Origin: Glaciihabitans sp. dw_435
GTDB lineage: Bacteria; Actinomycetota; Actinomycetes; Actinomycetales; Microbacteriaceae
Direction of reading: 5' to 3'
NCBI RefSeq assembly: GCF_018449675.1
Contig: NZ_JAAVUZ010000005.1
Span: forward strand, 124,001-188,000
Length of the DNA: 64,000 nucleotides
Position 1 is the stretch's first letter, and the number at the start of each line of letters is the position of its first letter. Position numbers and translations under genes: made by a program. The notes beneath the pieces were generated by a model that was not told the origin of the DNA, made no database searches, and worked only from the letters and a program-made list of their open reading frames with translations. Below are positions 59,573 through 64,000 of this stretch, one piece after another.

Positions 59573-60808
59573 CTAGCTGTAGGCGCTCGGGGTGGGGTGG
59601 GCTCCGGTCAGCGCCCAGTCGCCGACCTCCTGCGCCTTGTAGACGACGGGATCGTGCAGCGTGATGGTGCGGGCGTTGCGCCAGAAGCGGTCGAAGCCCG
59701 CGGAGGTGCTGGTCGCACGGGCGCCGGTGAGCTCGAAGGCCTTCGCCGTGACATCCAGCACCGTGCGCGTGGTGAAGACCTTGGCCGCGGCAATCTCGAT
59801 GGCGGCATCACCCCGCTCGGCGTCGGTGAGATCCCAGCCGCGGTCGATCGCGGCCACGAGAGCGTCCGTCGCGCGCCACGTGAGGGCATCGGCCGCCCGG
59901 GTCTGCGCGGTGAGTTCGCCGATGATCTGACGGATGTACGGGTCATCCACCGCCGAATCCACACCCGAGGTGGCCCAGGCGCGGGTCTTGGTGCGTGCAT
60001 AGTCGGTGGCGTCGGCCAGCGCCCCCTCGGCGATGCCGACGTGCAGGTGGTTCATGACCAGCTGGTAGAGCAAGATCGAGAGCGAGCCGCGCGGCTGGTA
60101 GGCGGGACCCGACTGCTCGTTGGGTCCGAGCACGTTCGCGTCGGGGACGAAGGCGTTATCGAACGACACCGACCCGGACGCCGAGAGGCGCTGGCCCATG
60201 TTGTTCCAGTCGTCATGGTGGATGACCCGGGGCTGGGTCGCATCGATCACAATGGCGAGCACTTCGCCGGTGTCAGCCCGGGTTCCGCTGGCGGTGACCC
60301 GGTCGGCGACCTGCGCGCCCGTGGCGAAGAACTTGCGACCGGAGACGGTGAAGCCGCCCTCGACGGGAGTGAGGGCCAACCCGGCGTCGCGCGGGTTACC
60401 GGCGCCACCCCAGAAGAGGGATTCCGCGGCGAGGTCGCGGAACTGGCCGTCGATGACGTCGGCGTTGGCGTTGAGCTGCACGCGCCAGGAGTTGACGAAG
60501 TGGTAGCCGAAGAGCTGGCCGAGCCCGCCGTCGGCGCGGATGATCGGGCGGATGGCGGTGAGGACTGCGTTCCAGTCGAGGCCGCCACCGCCGAGGTCGG
60601 TGGGCACGAGGGCCGGGACGAGACCGCTGGAACGGAAAGCGGCGACCTGCGCAAACGGGGCGGCGCCCTCGTGGTCGTCGGCGATGGCGTCGGCGGCGAA
60701 GCCCTCAGCGAGATGCGCGGCCGCCGCGATGGCGTCGGTGACGGAGGTGATCGCCGGGGTGCTTGTGGCGCCGGAAACGCCGAGGTCGGGTACTGCTGCT
60801 TCGGGCAC
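59573..60808 (-). CDS. Acyl-CoA-dehydrogenase-fold flavin monooxygenase, SfnB/DszC-like
   Basis: 411 residues. Fold: helical N-domain with AEGFAADAIADDHEGAAPF, middle beta-domain with LFWGGAGNPRDAGL, VSGRKFFATGAQVADRV, and C-terminal bundle with NHLHVGIAEGALADATDYART and GARATSTSAGFDRFWRNARTITLHDPVVYK. That last string (RNARTxTLHDPVxYK) is the mark of the DszC/SfnB group, FMNH2-dependent monooxygenases of sulfones, dibenzothiophene or alkylated sulfur compounds. GTG 60808 with GGAG 8 nt before. Divergent from an azoreductase-type flavoprotein that could supply reduced flavin. Possible role: sulfur scavenging, inferred. Confidence 0.8.
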   Translation of the reverse strand: MPEAAVPDLGVSGATSTPAITSVTDAIAAAAHLAEGFAADAIADDHEGAAPFAQVAAFRSSGLVPALVPTDLGGGGLDWNAVLTAIRPIIRADGGLGQLFGYHFVNSWRVQLNANADVIDGQFRDLAAESLFWGGAGNPRDAGLALTPVEGGFTVSGRKFFATGAQVADRVTASGTRADTGEVLAIVIDATQPRVIHHDDWNNMGQRLSASGSVSFDNAFVPDANVLGPNEQSGPAYQPRGSLSILLYQLVMNHLHVGIAEGALADATDYARTKTRAWATSGVDSAVDDPYIRQIIGELTAQTRAADALTWRATDALVAAIDRGWDLTDAERGDAAIEIAAAKVFTTRTVLDVTAKAFELTGARATSTSAGFDRFWRNARTITLHDPVVYKAQEVGDWALTGAHPTPSAYS

Positions 60809-60946
60809 GCTTGTTCTCCGTGATCTGACGGGTGGGACGAGATAACTATGCTCCTGCCGGGGAGCCCGACGGTATTCGCGTGACGCCCTGTTGCGGCATC
60901 CTCCCCTCCATGGGTGCTGTCGGGGGCCGAACCTAGGATTGTGGGC

Positions 60947-61597
60947 ATGCCTACTCTCCTGCACCTTGACTCGTCCGCCGACACCGAGGTGTCCCGATCC
61001 CGCGCGATCACGCGCGCGTTTGCCGACGAATGGCGTGCGCAAGGCCCCGACTTCACCGTTGTGTACCGCGATCTGCACCGCGACCCACTGCCGCACATCC
61101 CGGCCGCGGCGCTGCACTGGCCCGAGCGTCTGCGCCCCGAGGGATCGGTCGTTCCGGCGGATGCCGAGGCGCTGCAGGCCGAGGTCATCAACGAGCTGCT
61201 GGCCGCCGACGTGCTGCTGGTGGGCGCTCCGCTCTACAACTACTCGGTGCCGTCGAGCCTCAAGGCGTGGATCGACCACATCCACGTGCCCGGCGTCACG
61301 GCGCCCTTCGACGTGGACACGCAGCCGCTGGCCGGCCGTGCCGCGGTGATCGCGACCAGTCGCGGCGGATCGTATGACGCCGGCTCCGCCACCGCTGACT
61401 GGGATCATGCGGTGCCCGTGCTCGAGTTGATCCTCGGCACGGCGCTGGGGATGGAGACCTCGGTCATCACCACGAGTCTCACCCTTGCCGAGACGGTGCC
61501 GGCGCTCGCCGAGGATCTCGAGCGCAGCCGCACGGAGTTCGCCGAAGCGCTGACGGCGGCCGCAGCATCCGCCCGCTCCATCGCGTCGGGTTTTTAG
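60947..61597 (+). CDS. FMN-dependent NADH-azoreductase-like protein
   Basis: 216 residues, flavodoxin fold. LLHLDSSADTEVSRSRAITRAFADEW is the FMN-phosphate loop, APLYNYSVPSSLKAWIDHIHVPG the flavin-ring loop and ATSRGGSYD the second. Reduces azo dyes and quinones with NADH in homologs, more generally a flavin reductase or quinone reductase. Start at 60947 gives the typical N-terminus MPTLLHLDSS. Divergent from the SfnB/DszC-like gene, so both may be under one control. A D-type repeat lies just after the stop. Confidence 0.88.
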   Translation: MPTLLHLDSSADTEVSRSRAITRAFADEWRAQGPDFTVVYRDLHRDPLPHIPAAALHWPERLRPEGSVVPADAEALQAEVINELLAADVLLVGAPLYNYSVPSSLKAWIDHIHVPGVTAPFDVDTQPLAGRAAVIATSRGGSYDAGSATADWDHAVPVLELILGTALGMETSVITTSLTLAETVPALAEDLERSRTEFAEALTAAAASARSIASGF

Positions 61598-61616
61598 CAC
61601 GCGCGACGACGAACCC

Positions 61617-61705
61617 GGCGGGAAAAATTGTCGCAAGGCGGGAGCTGTAGCTCCCGCCGCGTGCTTCGTTCTCCCGCCACAACCTGCGCGTTCTCCCGCC
61701 GAACG
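61617..61705. repeat. Repeat family D, copy 2
   Basis: GGCGGGAAAAATT..GCAA then hairpin GGCGGGAGCT-GT-AGCTCCCGCC (61637-61658), then GCGTGCTTCGTTCTCCCGCC and ACAACCTGCG..CTCCCGCCGAACG. Same order of parts as copy 1, about 2.2 kb away. Confidence 0.75.
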
Positions 61706-61814
61706 AAAAACGGGCAGCCCGCGTGCCACGAATAGCTAGCGAGTGTTCGCTTTTCGCGGGTGGGGCCAGTAGTGTCGATCTCGCTGGGGCTGGACCACTC
61801 AAGGGAGAGTAGAT

Positions 61815-62591
61815 ATGACCACCGCACTCGTCGGAAAGACCGCGCTCGTCACCGGCGCCGCGTCGGGCATTGGCCGGGCCGTCGCGACACGATTCGCCCG
61901 CGAGGGAGCCACCGTGATCTTCGCGGACATCGACGGTGACGGCGCCGCGGAGGCGGCCAGCGCCGCGGGCGGGCTCTCGTCGGGTGTGCGAATGGATGTC
62001 ACGGACGAGGCCAGCGTCGAAGCGGCCTATGCCGAGGTCGTGAACCGCGGACTGCGCGTCGACGTCGTGGTGGCCAACGCCGGGGTGCAGCTCTTCGGCC
62101 GGGACAACAAGATCGCCGAGGTGGAGCTGGAGACGTTCCGCCGCACCGTCGAGGTGAACCTCGTCGGGACGTTCCTGACCGTCAAACACGCGGTCCGGGC
62201 GATGCTCGCGGACGCCGACGACTCGGGCGCCACCGGTGGCTCCATCATCCTCACCGGCAGCCCCACCGCGCTTAACGGTGAGGGCGCCGACTTTGCCTCC
62301 TACAGCTCCTCCAAGGCCGGCGTTCATGGCATGGGCCGCGCCGTCGCCATGGCATATGCCAAAAATGGCATTCGAGTGAACACGGCGGTTCCCGGGTACA
62401 CCGAGACCCCGCTGGTTGCGGCGATTTCGGGCGACCTCGAGGCGCGGGCCGCGATCACCTCGCGCATCCCGCTCGGCCGGCCGGGTTCGGCGGCTGACGT
62501 GGAGGGGATCATGGTCTTCCTCGCGAGTGACGAATCCGCCTACGCGACCGGGAGCGAGTTCCGGGTCGACGGCGGAATGACGACGTTGTAG
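61815..62591 (+). CDS. Short-chain dehydrogenase/reductase
   Basis: 258-residue classical SDR: VTGAASGIGRAV (13-24), NAGVQ, Ser of ILTGSPT, and YSSSKAG as YxxxK; ADIDG after the second strand suggests NAD preference. The C-terminal GSEFRVDGGMTTL is the usual SDR end. Substrate unknown; the following partial gene (starting 7 bp later, same strand) resembles a sugar-acid lactonase, so a sugar or polyol dehydrogenase is the best guess. RBS AAGGGAGAG lies 6-14 nt before ATG 61815. Confidence 0.88.
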   Translation: MTTALVGKTALVTGAASGIGRAVATRFAREGATVIFADIDGDGAAEAASAAGGLSSGVRMDVTDEASVEAAYAEVVNRGLRVDVVVANAGVQLFGRDNKIAEVELETFRRTVEVNLVGTFLTVKHAVRAMLADADDSGATGGSIILTGSPTALNGEGADFASYSSSKAGVHGMGRAVAMAYAKNGIRVNTAVPGYTETPLVAAISGDLEARAAITSRIPLGRPGSAADVEGIMVFLASDESAYATGSEFRVDGGMTTL

Positions 62592-62597
62592 CCGGCG

Positions 62598-64000
62598 ATG
62601 ACCGACGACGCGGATGACTGGAACGACGGCGAACCCGCGCCCCGGGTCATCCACTCGGGGCATTGGTCGATCACGCTGCGCGGCGACTCCCTCTCGGACG
62701 TGCGCCACGACGGCGAGCTCGTGCTGCGGGCGATCCGCGTCGTGGTGCGCGATCACGACTGGCGCACCATCCCGGCGACCGTCGAGTCGGTGGATGAGCG
62801 CCCGACGTCCGCGGGTCTCGAGGTGCGGCTGTCCGTGCGCAACCACGGCCTTGGCGTCGATTTCGCCTGGGCCTGCCTGCTGACGCTCGCGGACGGCGAG
62901 CTGCGGTTCGACGTCGAGGGCCGCGCGCTGTCGGGGTTCCGGCGCAATCGCATCGGCATCGTGGTGCTGCACCCGACGGAGGTGGCGGGCTCCCCGCTGG
63001 AGATGCGACACGGGTCGGGGGCAGCGGATGACACGAGCACCGCGTTTCCCGTGGAGATCGCGCCCCACCAGCCGGCGATAGACGTCGCGGGTCTGGCCTG
63101 GCGCACCGCAGCGGGTGAACACGACCTCGCCTTCCGGGGGGACGTGTTCGAGATGGAAGACCAGCGCAACTGGACGGATGCCTCGTTCAAGACCTACAGC
63201 ACGCCGCTGTCGGAGCCGTTTCCCGTGCAGCTGCGCCCGGGCGATGTCGTGCGGCAGGGGATCGTGCTGCGGACGCGGGCCCTGGCGCCGTCGGGGGAGT
63301 CCGTGGCGCCGTCCGCAGGGCTCGCGGCGCCGTCCGGCAGTTCTGCGGAACCTCCGGGCGATCCCGCACGCTGGAGGGTGCGACTGGTGAACCAGGGGCG
63401 CGTTGTGCCGCAGATCGTGGTGGGCGCGTCCACGGCCCCGCGGGACGACGCGGCCCCGCGGCTCGGCCGCGCCCTTCCGGTTCTGGTCGAGCTCGACACC
63501 CGCGCCGCGAACTGGCGGGCAGCCCTCGACCGCGCAGTGGAGGACGCACGCGGGGAGCCGCTCGACGTGCGCATCATCGCGTCGGACGTCCAACGCGGCC
63601 CCTCGGGCGATTCCGCGCCCGGCGACCCCATCGCCGGGGTGCTCGACGCGCTCCGCGGGGTACCCCTGCTGCGGATTGGCGTGTTCGATCCGGCGACTCA
63701 CTGCAGTGAGCCCGGGCAGTGGAAACGGCTGCGAGTGGAAACGGCGGCCCGGGGCATCCGTGTCCCCCTCGTCGGCGGGACGCGGGCGCACTTCACCGAG
63801 CTGAACCGGCAGCACGAGCGACTCCTCGATACCGGGCGCGACACCGACGGTGGCGGCATCGCCGGCACCGACGCCCTCACCTTCAGCATCACGCCGCAGA
63901 TGCACGACTCCGGCCGCGATCAGGTGATCGCGTCCCTCGCGGTGCAGCGGCTCGTCGCCGAACAGGCGGTGCGCATCGCCGCCGGGCGTGCGGTGCACAT
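62598..64000 (+). CDS. D-apionate lactonase-like protein (3' end cut by window edge)
   Basis: At least 467 residues, open to the right edge. An N-terminal beta-rich region (1-190) with LRGDSLSDVRHDGELVLRAIRVVVRDHDW and FRRNRIGIVVLHP, MEDQRNWTDASFKTYSTPL, then a barrel-like region from about 250 (LVELDTRAANWRAALDRAVEDA). The RNWTDASFKTYSTPL string and layout fit the family that includes D-apionate lactonase ApnL of apiose catabolism. I rank this as probable by recall of the family, not proven. Start ATG 62598, 6 bp after the SDR stop, so they share an operon. No apiose or other catabolic genes are visible before the edge. Confidence 0.5.
   Translation, partial: MTDDADDWNDGEPAPRVIHSGHWSITLRGDSLSDVRHDGELVLRAIRVVVRDHDWRTIPATVESVDERPTSAGLEVRLSVRNHGLGVDFAWACLLTLADGELRFDVEGRALSGFRRNRIGIVVLHPTEVAGSPLEMRHGSGAADDTSTAFPVEIAPHQPAIDVAGLAWRTAAGEHDLAFRGDVFEMEDQRNWTDASFKTYSTPLSEPFPVQLRPGDVVRQGIVLRTRALAPSGESVAPSAGLAAPSGSSAEPPGDPARWRVRLVNQGRVVPQIVVGASTAPRDDAAPRLGRALPVLVELDTRAANWRAALDRAVEDARGEPLDVRIIASDVQRGPSGDSAPGDPIAGVLDALRGVPLLRIGVFDPATHCSEPGQWKRLRVETAARGIRVPLVGGTRAHFTELNRQHERLLDTGRDTDGGGIAGTDALTFSITPQMHDSGRDQVIASLAVQRLVAEQAVRIAAGRAVH

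Noticed and set aside
60247-61191. Minus-strand frame continuing upstream of the SfnB/DszC-like gene to about 61729
   Set aside because: It runs antisense to the azoreductase gene; GTG 60808 has a proper ribosome site and family-like start.

Overview
The window is about 64 kb of high-GC DNA from an actinobacterium, most likely a member of the Microbacteriaceae (inference from codon use, many GTG starts, stop/start overlaps of the GTGA and ATGA type, and actinobacterial families such as DUF3073, CarD and the bacterial sterol-carrier ortholog). Both ends cut through genes. I see no rRNA, tRNA, CRISPR array, prophage or transposase. Most of the sequence is chromosomal core, with a few regulator/transport modules and several families of intergenic palindromic repeats.

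1-5.4 kb: an SGNH esterase cut by the left edge, a membrane-anchored protein, a two-domain VOC dioxygenase, and a secreted-protein/DUF4012 pair. 5.4-11.6 kb: purine synthesis (purC-purD, purF, purM) with a sterol-carrier ortholog, a small membrane protein and DUF3073. 11.7-16.9 kb: flavin monooxygenase, SDR/TetR pair with two operators, UbiB-like kinase, and two overlapping crcB fluoride channels. 16.9-23.2 kb: KimA-like APC transporter with a probably leaderless mRNA, a PadR/DUF4097 operon with twin operators, DUF1266, carD, and a TipA-like MerR gene with a shortened helix-turn-helix and an internal start. 23.2-29.3 kb: palindromic repeats, yczE with a coupled 35-residue protein, the MocR regulator yczR, and a large RND exporter.

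29.3-36 kb: a repeat-rich DEAD-box helicase behind an unusually structured 5' leader, a YpeA-type acetyltransferase, alkaline phosphatase, and cysK-cysE. 36-47 kb: HTH protein, recQ, acetyltransferase, WYL regulator with VOC protein, YbdK-type ligase, NUDIX, trxA, DUF4190, TspO-MFS operon behind a 24-bp perfect palindrome, and EamA/MarR.

47-59.3 kb: a methionine-salvage island. An operon mtnA-mtnK-mtnC-mtnB (all overlapping) on the + strand, mtnD at the far end, and between them on the - strand a sugar-type ABC importer followed by a second mtnK. Together they can take in a pentose such as methylthioribose, phosphorylate it and carry it to the keto acid precursor of methionine. An Lrp-rhodanese-acetyltransferase cassette sits inside the island, bounded by two copies of a composite palindromic repeat. 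59.4-64 kb: two repeats of another family, a DszC/SfnB-like flavoprotein, an azoreductase, an SDR, and a partial protein resembling D-apionate lactonase.

The most notable possible novelties are the double three-way-junction leader before the helicase, the switch-like leader of the mtn operon, the candidate thioribose importer, the TipA-like gene, and the repeat families with their flanked cassette.
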